This document shows, one piece after another, positions 32,375 through 40,691 of a stretch of 64,000 bases of DNA. The notes below the pieces were generated by a model. That model searched no databases. It was not told the origin of the DNA and worked only from the letters and a program-made list of their open reading frames with translations. Each line of letters opens with the position of its first letter. The first letter of the stretch is position 1. Position numbers and translations under genes: made by a program. The stretch comes from VRUE01 sp963753245 (GTDB lineage: Bacteria; Actinomycetota; Thermoleophilia; Solirubrobacterales; 70-9), in assembly GCA_963753245.1 (NCBI GenBank), contig CAVWBK010000002.1, positions 434,001 through 498,000 on the forward strand, given 5' to 3'.

Positions 32375-33379
32375 ATGCGCACAGACGACATCTTCTACGA
32401 CAAGGACGCCGACCTCTCAAAGCTTGAGGGCAAGACCGTCGCCATCCTCGGCTATGGCTCCCAGGGCCACGCTCACGCCCTCAACCTGAAGGATTCCGGG
32501 GTCGATGTCGTCGTCGGCCTGCGCCCCGATTCCTCGAGTCGGACAAAAGCCGAAGCGGCCGGCCTCGAGGTCCTCGACATCGCCGAAGCCGCAAGCCGCG
32601 GGGATCTGGTCATGGTCCTCCTGCCCGACGAGAAACAGGCCGAGGTCTGGGAGGCGGAGATCTCCGACGGGATCGCCGCCGGCAACCTCTTGCTCTTCGC
32701 TCACGGCTTCGCGGTCCACTTTGACCAGATCCAGCCACCGCCAGGCGTCGACATCGGCATGGTCGCCCCCAAGGGTCCAGGTCACCTGGTCCGGCGCCAG
32801 TTCGAGGAAGGAAATGGAGTGCCCTGCCTGATGGCGGTCCACCAGGACGCCACGGGGGAGGCCCACGACCTCGTCCTCGCCTACGCGGCCGGAATCGGCG
32901 GTGGCCGCGCGGCGATCATCGAGACGACCTTCAAAGATGAGTGTGAGACCGACCTCTTCGGTGAGCAGGCCGTCCTTTGCGGTGGCGCCAGCGAGCTGGT
33001 GCGCGCCGGCTATGAGACCCTGGTCGAGGCCGGCTATGACCCGCGCCTCGCCTATTTCGAGTGTCTGCACGAGCTCAAGCTGATCGCCGACCTGATGTAT
33101 GAGAAGGGGATCTCGGGGATGCGCTACTCGATCTCCAACACCGCCGAGTACGGCGACATGACCCGCGGCAAGCGGGTCGTCGGCGCGGAGTCGCGAGCGG
33201 CGATGAAGAAGATCCTCGAGGAGATTCAATCCGGTGAGTTCGCGCGCGAGTGGATCGCCGAGAACCGCGCCGGGGGCGAGAATCTGGCCCGTATGCGCGA
33301 GGAGGGTGCGGCACACCCGACCGAGGAGGTCGGCAAGGAGCTGCGCGACATGATGCCCTGGGTCGACCAGGAGTTCTAG
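32375..33379 (+). CDS. ilvC: Ketol-acid reductoisomerase
   Basis: Isomerises and reduces acetolactate or acetohydroxybutyrate in valine, leucine and isoleucine synthesis (Mg, NAD(P)H). The Rossmann motif is VAILGYGSQGHAHALNLKDSG (~23-43 as pattern), with the cofactor-phosphate loop GLRPDSSSRTKAE (~50), whose serines suit NADPH. MVAPKGPGHLVRRQFEEG and the metal-binding ETTFKDECETDLFGEQAVLCGG segment (~187, in parts) follow, then the knotted C-terminal domain with YSISNTAEYGD. 334 aa is a class I short enzyme. ilvD is not in the window. Confidence 0.95.
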   Translation: MRTDDIFYDKDADLSKLEGKTVAILGYGSQGHAHALNLKDSGVDVVVGLRPDSSSRTKAEAAGLEVLDIAEAASRGDLVMVLLPDEKQAEVWEAEISDGIAAGNLLLFAHGFAVHFDQIQPPPGVDIGMVAPKGPGHLVRRQFEEGNGVPCLMAVHQDATGEAHDLVLAYAAGIGGGRAAIIETTFKDECETDLFGEQAVLCGGASELVRAGYETLVEAGYDPRLAYFECLHELKLIADLMYEKGISGMRYSISNTAEYGDMTRGKRVVGAESRAAMKKILEEIQSGEFAREWIAENRAGGENLARMREEGAAHPTEEVGKELRDMMPWVDQEF

Positions 33380-33380
33380 A

Positions 33381-33395
33381 CGCCGCCAGGCGGCG
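33381..33395 (+). terminator. Small GC hairpin after ilvC
   Basis: CGCCG at 33381-33385 pairs with CGGCG at 33391-33395 immediately after the ilvC stop. It is a weak terminator candidate between convergent genes. Confidence 0.3.
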
Positions 33396-33422
33396 CGCTG
33401 ACGCGGGACAGTCGCCCCGGCC

Positions 33423-33827
33423 CTAGCGTCTGGTCTCGCCCTCGGGCTGTCTACCGTCGCGGCCGATATAGCCGCCCTTGCCGCCGACGATTAGGTAAAC
33501 GGCGTCCTCGGCATCGCTCAGATTGCGGACCTTGCGCACGGTCGGTGCGTCGACCCAAGCGAAACCGCCGGCTCCGAGCTCGTGGGTGGAGCCGTCGCCG
33601 AATTCGAACTCGACTCGCCCGCTGTGCACGAAGTAGAGCTCCTCCTGCTCCTCGTGAAAGTGGCTGCCGGTCTCATAAGAGGGCGGCATCACGATCGCGT
33701 TGGCGCCAAAGCCGGTCAAGCCCAGGGGCTTGCGGACCTTGCGAAAGCCGTATCCCTCACCGAGGTCATCGAGGCTCGCCACCGCGTAGCCCTCTCCCCG
33801 GATCACGCCCTCCTCGTTCGTGCTCAT
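33423..33827 (-). CDS. Single-domain cupin protein
   Basis: A 134-residue beta-barrel protein with both cupin motifs. Motif 1 is GSHFHEEQEELYFVHSGRVEFEFG (His-x-His with Glu, ~58-80 in parts); motif 2 is around LGAGGFAWVDAPTVRKVRN. The histidine pair and glutamate can bind a metal. Motif 2 lacks the usual His (VRKVRN in place of PHxxxN), so metal binding could be incomplete. The start is the ATG at 33827 (MSTNEEGVIRG). It lies 10 bases downstream of the DUF4389 gene on the same strand, probably co-transcribed. Function not assignable. Confidence 0.8.
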   Translation of the reverse strand: MSTNEEGVIRGEGYAVASLDDLGEGYGFRKVRKPLGLTGFGANAIVMPPSYETGSHFHEEQEELYFVHSGRVEFEFGDGSTHELGAGGFAWVDAPTVRKVRNLSDAEDAVYLIVGGKGGYIGRDGRQPEGETRR

Positions 33828-33837
33828 AGCGCTTGCC

Positions 33838-34464
33838 TCAGGCCGGCGGTGGGACGGGATCTGAAACCGGGACGGCCTCGGCGGAGCCACCGGCGCCAGC
33901 CTCGATTCCGATTGGCGGGTAATCATCGGTGAGGAAGGCGATGTAGCCATAGAGGCGGGTGTAGAAGCCGTTGCAGAAGGTGAGTGCGTTGTTGACGCCC
34001 TCGGGCAGATAGCCGCGGAAGACGATCGTCAGCCAGGCAACCACCGCCAACCAGAGGTGCAGGTAGTTGACCGCGTAGGAGACGACCAGCATCGGCAGCG
34101 CCAGGATGAGACGAAAGAGCGCCTTCAAGCGGCTCTGCCGGGCAGCGGGCGGGGCGATCTTGACCCGAATTGGGTAGTCGGGGTCCTCGCCGATCCCAAA
34201 CGGCGGCCACTCGTCGGTCTGCAGGTAGACCCAGGCGTAAAAGCGGACACCGAAGCGGATCACGCCCGAGTTGAAGTCGTAGAGGCCCTGCGGGTAGCGG
34301 CCGAGGATGATGATCGCCACCCAGGCGAAGAAGTGGCTGAAGAGAAAGAGGATTCCCCAGAAGAGCCCGACGATCAGCCAGGGGATCGCCACGATCGGGC
34401 GAAAGAACGTGGTCCCTCGATTCGGGGTCGGGTTGAAATCGGCTTCGTAGGCGATCGGATACAT
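33838..34464 (-). CDS. DUF4389 membrane protein
   Basis: A 208-residue integral membrane protein with the DUF4389 pattern repeated twice: R-F/L-F-R-x-x-x-A-I/L-P-x-x-x-V then a Y-P-x-G-L-Y-D/N-F segment (RGTTFFRPIVAIPWLIV ... RYPQGLYDFNSGVIRFGVRFYAW; and LKALFRLILALPMLVV ... GVNNALTFCNGFYTRLYGYI). Each half has two hydrophobic stretches and ends in an aromatic D-x-Y/W-P-P motif (TDEWPPFGI, TDDYPPIGI). An internal duplication is evident. ATG with an SD-like AGGGGGAG upstream. The function of the family is unknown. Confidence 0.82.
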   Translation of the reverse strand: MYPIAYEADFNPTPNRGTTFFRPIVAIPWLIVGLFWGILFLFSHFFAWVAIIILGRYPQGLYDFNSGVIRFGVRFYAWVYLQTDEWPPFGIGEDPDYPIRVKIAPPAARQSRLKALFRLILALPMLVVSYAVNYLHLWLAVVAWLTIVFRGYLPEGVNNALTFCNGFYTRLYGYIAFLTDDYPPIGIEAGAGGSAEAVPVSDPVPPPA

Positions 34465-34574
34465 GGGTCTCCCCCTAATCGGCGACTGGGATTGGTGCTT
34501 GCAACGAGGCGTGGCGAGCCTACCCCCGCACCCGGCGGGAGTCCACCCGCGTCTGTCAATAACCTGTGGCCGAG

Positions 34575-35714
34575 ATGGCCCTGAAGATCGCCGCCAAGAT
34601 TCCAGCCGAGCTGAAGCCTGACGATGGGCGCTTTGGCTGCGGACCCTCCAAGGTTCGTCCTGAGGGGCTCGCCGCGCTGCTCGAGCAGGCCGAGATCATG
34701 GGCACCTCCCATCGCCAGGCCCCAGTCCGCGACCTGGTCGCCCGGATCAGAGCCGGACTCGGCGAGCTCTTCGCCCTACCCGATGGCTATGAGATCGCGC
34801 TCGGCAACGGCGGCACGACCGCCTTCTGGGAGGCCGCCACAGCCTGGCTGGTGCGTGATCGCGCCCTGCACCTCAGCTACGGCGAGTTCTCTCAGAAGTT
34901 CGCCAAGGCGACCGCAGCGGCTCCCTTTCTGGGCGAGTCGATCGTGGTTGAGGCCGACCCCGGCGACGCCCCCCAACCAACCTCCGACCCGGGCGCCGAT
35001 GTGCTCGCCTGGGCCCATAATGAGACCTCGACCGGAGTCATGGTTGAGGTCAGCCGCCCGGCCGAGGCGGGCGAGGCGCTGGTCCTCATCGACGCGACCT
35101 CCGGCGCTGGCGGCTTGCCACTCGACGCCACCGAGGTGGACGTTTATTACTTTGCGCCCCAGAAGGCCTTTGGATCCGATGGAGGCCTCTGGCTGGCGGC
35201 ACTCAGCCCGGCCGCGGTCGCTCGAATCGAGGAGCTCGACAGGGCACCCGGACGCTGGCAGCCCGCCTTTCTCTCGCTGCTCACCGCGCTTGAGAATTCG
35301 CGCAAGAATCAGACCTACAACACGCCCGCCCTGGCGACCCTGATCCTGCTCGCTGAGCAGATCGAATGGATGCTCTCCGGCGGTGGCCTGGGTTGGTGCG
35401 TGGAACGGACCGGCGCCTCCTCCTCGCACCTCTACGGCTGGGCCGAGGAGGCAGGTTTCGCGACCCCTTTTGTCGCCGATCCGGCAAAGCGATCGCTGGT
35501 GGTCGGCACGATCGACTTCGATCACTCCGTCGACGCGGCCGCGCTGGCCGCGGCGCTGCGCGCCGAGGGCATCGTCGACGTTGAGCCCTACCGCAAGCTC
35601 GGCCGCAATCAGCTGCGGATCGGCATGTTCCCCGCGGTCGAGGCCAGCGACGTCGAGGCGCTCACCGCCTGCATCGACTGGGCAATCGAGAACATCGAGG
35701 GCATCGCCCGGTGA
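34575..35714 (+). CDS. serC: Phosphoserine aminotransferase (actinobacterial type)
   Basis: A class V PLP aminotransferase that converts 3-phosphohydroxypyruvate to phosphoserine. The N-terminus KIPAELKPDDGRFGCGPSKV is the hallmark of the actinobacterial form. GNGGTTAFWEAA, WAHNETSTGV, the acidic DATSGAGG and the Schiff-base lysine in YYFAPQKAFGSDGG (~200) are all visible. A GTG at 34566 is an alternative start three codons earlier, but it follows TAACCT directly, so the ATG at 34575 (9 nt after it) is more likely. The stop overlaps the serA GTG (GTGA); the two enzymes catalyse consecutive steps. serB is not adjacent. Confidence 0.92.
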   Translation: MALKIAAKIPAELKPDDGRFGCGPSKVRPEGLAALLEQAEIMGTSHRQAPVRDLVARIRAGLGELFALPDGYEIALGNGGTTAFWEAATAWLVRDRALHLSYGEFSQKFAKATAAAPFLGESIVVEADPGDAPQPTSDPGADVLAWAHNETSTGVMVEVSRPAEAGEALVLIDATSGAGGLPLDATEVDVYYFAPQKAFGSDGGLWLAALSPAAVARIEELDRAPGRWQPAFLSLLTALENSRKNQTYNTPALATLILLAEQIEWMLSGGGLGWCVERTGASSSHLYGWAEEAGFATPFVADPAKRSLVVGTIDFDHSVDAAALAAALRAEGIVDVEPYRKLGRNQLRIGMFPAVEASDVEALTACIDWAIENIEGIAR

Positions 35715-37291
35715 AGGTTCTGGTCAAGGAGAAGATTGCCGATTCAGGCGTCGAGCTCCTGCGCCAGAATTTCGAGGTCGACCTCGGCCTCGAGATGTCT
35801 GATCAGGAGCTGGGCGAGGCGATCGCGGGCTACGACGCGATCCTGATCCGCTCCGCGACCAAGATGACGGCCGAGCTGATCGACCGAGGCGAGCGGCTGA
35901 AGGTGATCGGCCGCGCCGGGACCGGGGTTGACAATGTCGACATCCCCGCCGCGACCAGACGTGGGGTGATCGTCGCCAACGCCCCCGAATCCAACTCGGT
36001 CGCCGCCGCCGAGCACACCCTGGCGCTGATGCTGGCGCTTTGTCGAAACGTGCCTCAGGCCCACGCCTCCCTCGTTGGTGGCGCCTGGGAGCGGCCCAAG
36101 TTCAAGGGAACCGAGCTCTACGGCAAGACGCTTGGCGTGATCGGCTTTGGCCGGATCGGGCAGCTGGTCGCCAAGCGCGCCCAGAGCTTTGAAATGGAGG
36201 TCGTCGCCTTCGATAAGTTCGTCGCCCCCGACCGCTTCCGCGAGCTCGGCGTCGAGGGCGCCGAGTCGCTCGAGGATCTGCTCGGCGCCGCCGACATCGT
36301 CACCCTGCACACGCCAAAGACGCCCGAGACGATCGATCTGATCGATGCCGAGGCGATCGCGGCGATGAGGCCCGGTGCGCACCTGATCAATTGCGCGCGG
36401 GGCGAGCTGGTCGATCTCGAGGCCCTGAACGCCGGCCTTGAGCGCGGCAAGCTGGGCGGGGCCGCGCTCGATGTCTTTCCAACCGAGCCCTTTACCCAGC
36501 ACCCGATCTTCGCCCGTCCAGATGTGGTCGTCACGCCCCATCTGGGCGCCTCCACCGCCGAGGCCCAGGACCGAGCCGGGGTCGTCACCGCCGAGCAAGT
36601 CACCGCGGCGCTGACCGGCGGCGTGGTGACCAACGCAGTCAACATTGCCGCGGTGCGACCCGAGGAGATGGAGGCGCTGGCGCCGTTTGTCCCACTCTGC
36701 GAAAAGCTTGGCCGCCTCGCCCAGGGACTGGGCGATGGCTCGGTTGGCCGGGTGACCGCCGAGTTCCGCGGCAGGATTGCCTCCCATGACACACGCCTGT
36801 TGGGGATCGCGGTCCTGGTCGGCATCCTCTCGGGCAATACCGAGGAGCCGGTCAACCTCGTCAACGCCCCGCAGATGGCCGAGGAGCGAGGAATCGAGCT
36901 GATCGAGACCAACGACTCTGGGGCCGCGAACTTCACCGAGCTGGTCAGCGTCCGAATCGGCGCCGATGGGGCGGGGGTGGAGGTCGCCGGCACGGGCGTC
37001 GGTCCGCGCAACGAGCCCTATCTCGTCTCGCTCCTCGGGGAGAGTTTTTATCTGCCATTCGCCGAGCATCTCGCCGTCTTTCGCTACGCCGACCGCCCCG
37101 GCATGATCGGTCGGGTCGGCACGATCTTCGGTGAGGAGTCGGTCAATATCGTCTCGGCGGCGGTCGGCGCGGAGGCCGGTGGGGAGAGCGCCGTGATGGC
37201 GCTGACCACCGACGCCCCGGTGCGCGAGGAGACGATCGCCAGGATCCTGGAGCTCGACGGCTTCTCGGTCGGTCGGTCGGTAGACCTCTAG
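35711..37291 (+). CDS. serA: D-3-phosphoglycerate dehydrogenase (long form)
   Basis: Oxidises 3-phosphoglycerate, the first step of serine synthesis. The 526-residue long form has three parts. The catalytic/NAD domain shows IGRAGTGVDNVDIPAATRRG, GKTLGVIGFGRIGQLVAKRA (~140), the Arg-Glu-His catalytic set in NCARGELVD (~227), and HLGASTAEAQDRAG (~280). An intervening ASB domain lies at ~315-450, and a C-terminal ACT domain (VFRYADRPGMIGRVGTIFGEESVNI, in parts) follows for serine feedback. GTG start coupled to serC. The product feeds cysE-cysK, glycine and one-carbon metabolism (folD). Confidence 0.95.
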   Translation: MKVLVKEKIADSGVELLRQNFEVDLGLEMSDQELGEAIAGYDAILIRSATKMTAELIDRGERLKVIGRAGTGVDNVDIPAATRRGVIVANAPESNSVAAAEHTLALMLALCRNVPQAHASLVGGAWERPKFKGTELYGKTLGVIGFGRIGQLVAKRAQSFEMEVVAFDKFVAPDRFRELGVEGAESLEDLLGAADIVTLHTPKTPETIDLIDAEAIAAMRPGAHLINCARGELVDLEALNAGLERGKLGGAALDVFPTEPFTQHPIFARPDVVVTPHLGASTAEAQDRAGVVTAEQVTAALTGGVVTNAVNIAAVRPEEMEALAPFVPLCEKLGRLAQGLGDGSVGRVTAEFRGRIASHDTRLLGIAVLVGILSGNTEEPVNLVNAPQMAEERGIELIETNDSGAANFTELVSVRIGADGAGVEVAGTGVGPRNEPYLVSLLGESFYLPFAEHLAVFRYADRPGMIGRVGTIFGEESVNIVSAAVGAEAGGESAVMALTTDAPVREETIARILELDGFSVGRSVDL

Positions 37292-37301
37292 CGGAGGATC
37301 T

Positions 37302-38336
37302 TTGAGGGCGCTCGTACTGACAAAGACGGGCGGCCCGGATGTGCTCGAGGTGCAGGAGCGCCCGGCGCCGGCGCTCGGCCCCGGGGAGGTGCGCATCGCG
37401 GTCAAGGCGAGTGGCCTGAACTTCGCCGACACGATGGCGCGGGTCGGCCTCTACCCCGACGCCCCGCAGACCCCCTGCGTGCTTGGCTATGAGGTAGCTG
37501 GCGAGGTCGAGGCGATCGGCGCGGGGGTGAGCGATCGCAAGCTCGGCGAGCGGGTCTTTGCCGGCACCCATTTTGGCGGCCAGGCCGAGCTGGTCACGGT
37601 GCCGGCTGAGCAAACCTTCGCACTCCCGCCGCAACTCAGCTTCGAGCAGGGTGCGGCGATCGTGGTCAATTACTCAACCGCCTACGCGGCGCTGGTCATG
37701 ATGGGCGGTCTGCGCGAGGGCGATCGGGTTCTGATCCACGCCGCCGGCGGTGGCGTTGGGGTCGCCGCGACCCAAATCGCGCGCAACCTCGGCGCCGAGA
37801 TACTCGGCACCGCATCGGCGGCAAAGCATGAGGCGATCCGGGCCCAGGGAGTGAGCCACGCGATCGACTATCGCCAGCAGGACTTTGAGGCCGAGACGAT
37901 GCGGATTACCGCGGGGGAGGGGGTGGACCTGGTGATTGACGCGCTCGGGCCGACCTCATTCCGCAAGGACTACCGCCTGCTGCGGGCTGGCGGGCGGTTG
38001 GTGATGTATGGGTTCTCCGAGGCAACCAGGGAAGGGCGCCGCAGCCTGCCCAGGGCGCTGCGCGGCGTGGTGGGGATGCCGCTGGCGACGATGCCCTGGT
38101 GGAAGAGCCTCTCGATTATGAACGAGAACAAGGGTGTCTTTGGGCTCAACATGCTGAGCTGGTGGGACCGCGAGGGAAGCCTCGACCGGGCCGTCGCCCC
38201 CCTGCTCGCAGATCTGGCCGCGGGCCGACTTGAGCCGCTTGTCGCAGCGACGTTTCCCTTTGAGCGCGCCGGAGATGCCCATATGTTCCTCGCCGAGCGC
38301 CGCAACGTCGGCAAGGTTGTGTTGTTTCCCTCCTAG
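37302..38336 (+). CDS. Zinc-free medium-chain reductase (quinone oxidoreductase/VAT1-like)
   Basis: A 344-residue MDR-superfamily NADPH oxidoreductase. The N-terminal catalytic fold has VLGYEVAGEVEAIGAGVSD with no zinc-ligand cysteine or histidine sets. The cofactor domain has the motif VLIHAAGGGVGVAATQIARNLGAE (~144-167, in parts), typical of quinone oxidoreductases. Sequence around DALGPTSFRKDYRLLRAGGRLVMYG and the MPWWKSLSIMNENKGVFGLNML block resembles the VAT1-like branch. TTG start with a good SD (GGAGG) 11 bases after serA, so it is likely co-transcribed. The substrate is unknown; an electrophilic enone or quinone is the family norm. Confidence 0.85.
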   Translation: MRALVLTKTGGPDVLEVQERPAPALGPGEVRIAVKASGLNFADTMARVGLYPDAPQTPCVLGYEVAGEVEAIGAGVSDRKLGERVFAGTHFGGQAELVTVPAEQTFALPPQLSFEQGAAIVVNYSTAYAALVMMGGLREGDRVLIHAAGGGVGVAATQIARNLGAEILGTASAAKHEAIRAQGVSHAIDYRQQDFEAETMRITAGEGVDLVIDALGPTSFRKDYRLLRAGGRLVMYGFSEATREGRRSLPRALRGVVGMPLATMPWWKSLSIMNENKGVFGLNMLSWWDREGSLDRAVAPLLADLAAGRLEPLVAATFPFERAGDAHMFLAERRNVGKVVLFPS

Positions 38337-38370
38337 GGCTTGGTTGCAGCCAGATGGGGCTCCGTTCTCG

Positions 38371-38970
38371 ATGAAGAAGGCCATTCTCACCACCCTGGCG
38401 GTATTGGCGGTCTCCGGCTGGGCGCTGAGCGCTCATGCCGATGAACTGACCTACAACGTGCTCCTCGCCGGCGGTTCAGAAGCAAACCACATCAAAGTTT
38501 GGCTGACGCCTGACGGTCGCAGCTACGTGATCGAATCGATCGCACCACTGGAAGTCGGCGGAACCGTCTGCGAAAACCCCCCCGGCACCCCGAATGAGCT
38601 CACCTGCCAGGCCGCTCATGTCAGTGGCTTTGAAGTCAACGCCGATGCCGGCGATGATCAGGTCAGGGTGGCGGCCAGCGTCTCGGTCCCAGTCACCCTG
38701 CGGGGCGGCGCGGGCGCCGACGTCCTGATCGGCGGCAGCGGCCCCGACAAACTCTACGGTGGTGCAGGGCCCGACAAGCTGATCGGCGGCGCCGGCAACG
38801 ATGTGCTCGTCGGCGGCGCCGGCAACGACCAGCTGATCGGTGGGCCCGGGAACGACGTGCTCAAGGGCGGAGCCGGGTTCGACACGATTTCCGGTGGCCC
38901 CGGCGAAAACACCGTGCACCAGAGCTCGATCGAACCCCCACCCACGACCCGGGTCGGCTCGGGCCCCTAG
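38371..38970 (+). CDS. Secreted RTX-like calcium-binding repeat protein
   Basis: A 199-residue protein with a signal peptide (MKKAILTTLAVLAVSGWALSAHA), a beta-rich N-terminal region with two cysteines, and then eight consecutive nonapeptides of the GGxGxDxLx type at ~112-183 (GGAGADVLI, GGSGPDKLY, GGAGNDVLV and so on), which form a calcium-filled parallel beta-roll. It ends in a proline-rich tail. The N-terminal signal is Sec-type, unlike classical type I-secreted RTX toxins. Of nine glutamates, eight are GAA by my count. Its 3' end overlaps the convergent MFS gene by four bases. Adhesin or surface-layer role is only a guess. Confidence 0.82.
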   Translation: MKKAILTTLAVLAVSGWALSAHADELTYNVLLAGGSEANHIKVWLTPDGRSYVIESIAPLEVGGTVCENPPGTPNELTCQAAHVSGFEVNADAGDDQVRVAASVSVPVTLRGGAGADVLIGGSGPDKLYGGAGPDKLIGGAGNDVLVGGAGNDQLIGGPGNDVLKGGAGFDTISGGPGENTVHQSSIEPPPTTRVGSGP

Positions 38971-40370
38971 CCGACACCCTCGGGTCGCGGCCCCCGCCGC
39001 AGCAGGGGGCCGCCAACGAAGAAGAGCGCGACCAAAAAACCGACCAGCGACAGTCCCGCGTCGAGCCTGAAGGCGGAACTGATCCCGTCGACGAAGGGCG
39101 GGATCGAGGCGGAGAACACGGTCGTCGTCAGGCCCAGGCCAATTGAGCCGCCGGCGATCTGGAACATGTAGACGATCCCGCCCGCGAGGCTGGTCTGCGA
39201 TTCATCGACCGAGGTCACTCCGGCCGTGGTCGCGGTCGGATAGAAGCTGCCGATCCCGAGGCCGAGCACGACCATGCCGACGATCAGTGAGTCATAGCCC
39301 GAGCCGACCCCAACCTGGGAGAAGAGAAAGGGGGCGATCGCGATGCAGGCGGCGCCGAAGGCGGCGAGCGGCTTGGCTCCGATCCGACCGTACAACGGCC
39401 CGGCAATGAAGGAAACGATCGCGAAGGTGCCAACGAAGGGCAGAATCCCGACTCCAGCTTCCAGCGGCGAGTAGCCGAGCTGCTTCTCCATGAACTGGGG
39501 GAGATAGAGGAGTGAGGCAAAGAAGGTCGCCGACATGAAGAGAATCGCGGCGCAGGAGCCGGCGAAGCTGCGGTTTCGGATCACCGCGCTGGGAACCAGC
39601 GCCTTGGCGCCGGCGCGACGCTCGATCGGGATGAAGGCGCTGATCGATATCGCGGCGAGGGCCAGCAGGCCGATCACCCTGGGGTCCCCCCAGCCCCAAT
39701 CATCGACCTGATCGAGCGCAATCAGCAGAGAGACCAGGCCGACCGAGAGCGCGGTGATGCCAGCGTAATCGATGCGGCGCTCGCTGGCCACCGGCTCCTT
39801 GACCCGAACCAGGAAGTAGGTGACGGCGACGGCGAAGATTGCGATCGGGACGTTCAAAAAGAAGATCCAGCGCCAGCTGAGCGCGTCGGTGAGCAGGCCG
39901 CCGATCAGCGGGCCGGCGGCGTTGCCGAGGCCCGCGGCGCCGATCACGATGCCCCCCGCGAGCCCCGCTCGGTCATCGGGTAGCAGCTCATAGGTCATGC
40001 CGAGGATCGCGGGCCACATCAGCGCACCGCCGATCCCCATAACCACTCGCGCCATGATCAGCCAGTCCTCGGTCTGGGCGACGCCGCCGAGCGCAGACAT
40101 AACGGCGAAGATCGCGGTGCCGAGGAAAAAGGCACGGCGGCGCCCGAAGATGTCGGCGAGGCGACCGCCGGTCACGATCATTACGCCGAAGGTCAGCGCG
40201 TATGCGTTGACGACCCACTGGATCGTGTTCACGTTGGTGTGGAAATCCGACTCCATCTTCGGCAGGGCCACGTTGATCGCCGAGAAATCGTTGGCAATCA
40301 CGATCACCGCGCTCGCCATCGCAAACAGCGCCAGCCAGGTGGAACGCCCTATCGGAGTGGCCTCTTCGAT
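38967..40370 (-). CDS. MFS multidrug-type transporter (DHA2-like)
   Basis: A drug:proton antiporter-type membrane protein of about 467 residues, 12-14 TM helices. TM1 runs STWLALFAMASAVIVIANDF followed by SAINVALPKM, the DHA2 motif (D-x-x-x-V-N-V-A-L-P). Motif A in loop 2-3 is GRLADIFGRRRAFFLG. Motif C-like sequence is GAAGLGNAAGPLIGGLL. The first ATG, at 40319, would cut TM1 in half. No ATG, GTG or TTG lies further upstream before the in-frame TAG, but an ATC at 40370 sits exactly 6 nt after TAGGGT (minus strand), so I place the start there. CTG codons at 40331 or 40325 are alternatives. Confidence 0.8.
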   Translation of the reverse strand: MEEATPIGRSTWLALFAMASAVIVIANDFSAINVALPKMESDFHTNVNTIQWVVNAYALTFGVMIVTGGRLADIFGRRRAFFLGTAIFAVMSALGGVAQTEDWLIMARVVMGIGGALMWPAILGMTYELLPDDRAGLAGGIVIGAAGLGNAAGPLIGGLLTDALSWRWIFFLNVPIAIFAVAVTYFLVRVKEPVASERRIDYAGITALSVGLVSLLIALDQVDDWGWGDPRVIGLLALAAISISAFIPIERRAGAKALVPSAVIRNRSFAGSCAAILFMSATFFASLLYLPQFMEKQLGYSPLEAGVGILPFVGTFAIVSFIAGPLYGRIGAKPLAAFGAACIAIAPFLFSQVGVGSGYDSLIVGMVVLGLGIGSFYPTATTAGVTSVDESQTSLAGGIVYMFQIAGGSIGLGLTTTVFSASIPPFVDGISSAFRLDAGLSLVGFLVALFFVGGPLLRRGPRPEGVG

Positions 40371-40382
40371 GGCGCCACCCTA

Positions 40383-40565
40383 GAGGCAGGCGCCGGGGAA
40401 AGGCAATCGATCAATCGACGGAATTGCCCCAAGTGGTACCTCCTCACTGTCGAGCTTTGGCCCCGCGCCCGCTCAGCCTGTCAGGCCCCGATCTGGCGCG
40501 TCGCGGCACCACGGGTCCCGGCACCGGCTGCACTGGGCGCAATGGTGAGCTAAGCTCCAAGTCGG
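40383..40565 (+). promoter_or_regulatory. Divergent control region of the MFS gene and leuA leader
   Basis: A 180-base gap. TAAGCT at 40551-40556 is a likely -10 for the leuA transcript, 9 nt before the leader-peptide ATG. An interrupted inverted repeat GGCAAT (n15) ATTGCC with an inner TCGAT-CA-ATCGA lies at about 40400-40427 and is a candidate operator, closer to the MFS gene. No regulator gene is directly beside it. Confidence 0.4.
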
Positions 40566-40625
40566 ATGACGTATCCGCAGCACACCCTCGCGCTTCTCCT
40601 TCTCCTCCCCCTTCGGGGGGAATAG
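40566..40625 (+). CDS. leuL: Leucine-rich leader peptide of leuA
   Basis: A 19-codon frame, MTYPQHTLALLLLLPLRGE, then TAG. Seven of 19 codons are leucine, five of them consecutive (codons 10-14). This is the classical make-up of an amino-acid-sensing leader peptide, and the leuA gene starts 66 bases after it. It has no SD and begins just after a TAAGCT -10, so it is probably translated from the extreme 5' end of the mRNA. The four Leu codons 10-13 are also the segment complementary to the leuA ribosome-binding site, so stalling there would expose leuA. Confidence 0.75.
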   Translation: MTYPQHTLALLLLLPLRGE

Positions 40626-40687
40626 CGCTGGGCGGCGCGATAGCCGCGAGAGACAAGGTCATTCGAGTAAAGCAGAGAAGGAGGAGG
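40593..40687 (+). promoter_or_regulatory. Anti-Shine-Dalgarno switch of leuA
   Basis: CTTCTCCTTCTC (40593-40604) pairs over 12 bp, with one G-U, with GAGAAGGAGGAG (40675-40686), which contains the leuA SD AGGAGG (40682-40687). Between them are a CCCCC-TTC-GGGGG hairpin (40607-40619) and a small GCGGC/GCCGC stem. Pairing should hide the leuA start; a ribosome held on Leu codons 10-14 would prevent it. This is read from complementarity only. Confidence 0.6.
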
Positions 40688-40691
40688 TCCC

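Noticed and set aside
38754..38890. Tandem DNA repeats at 38.75-38.89 kb as a CRISPR or VNTR
   Set aside because: The periodicity of 27 bases is that of codons for GGxGxDxLx calcium-binding nonapeptides; no constant repeat-spacer structure.
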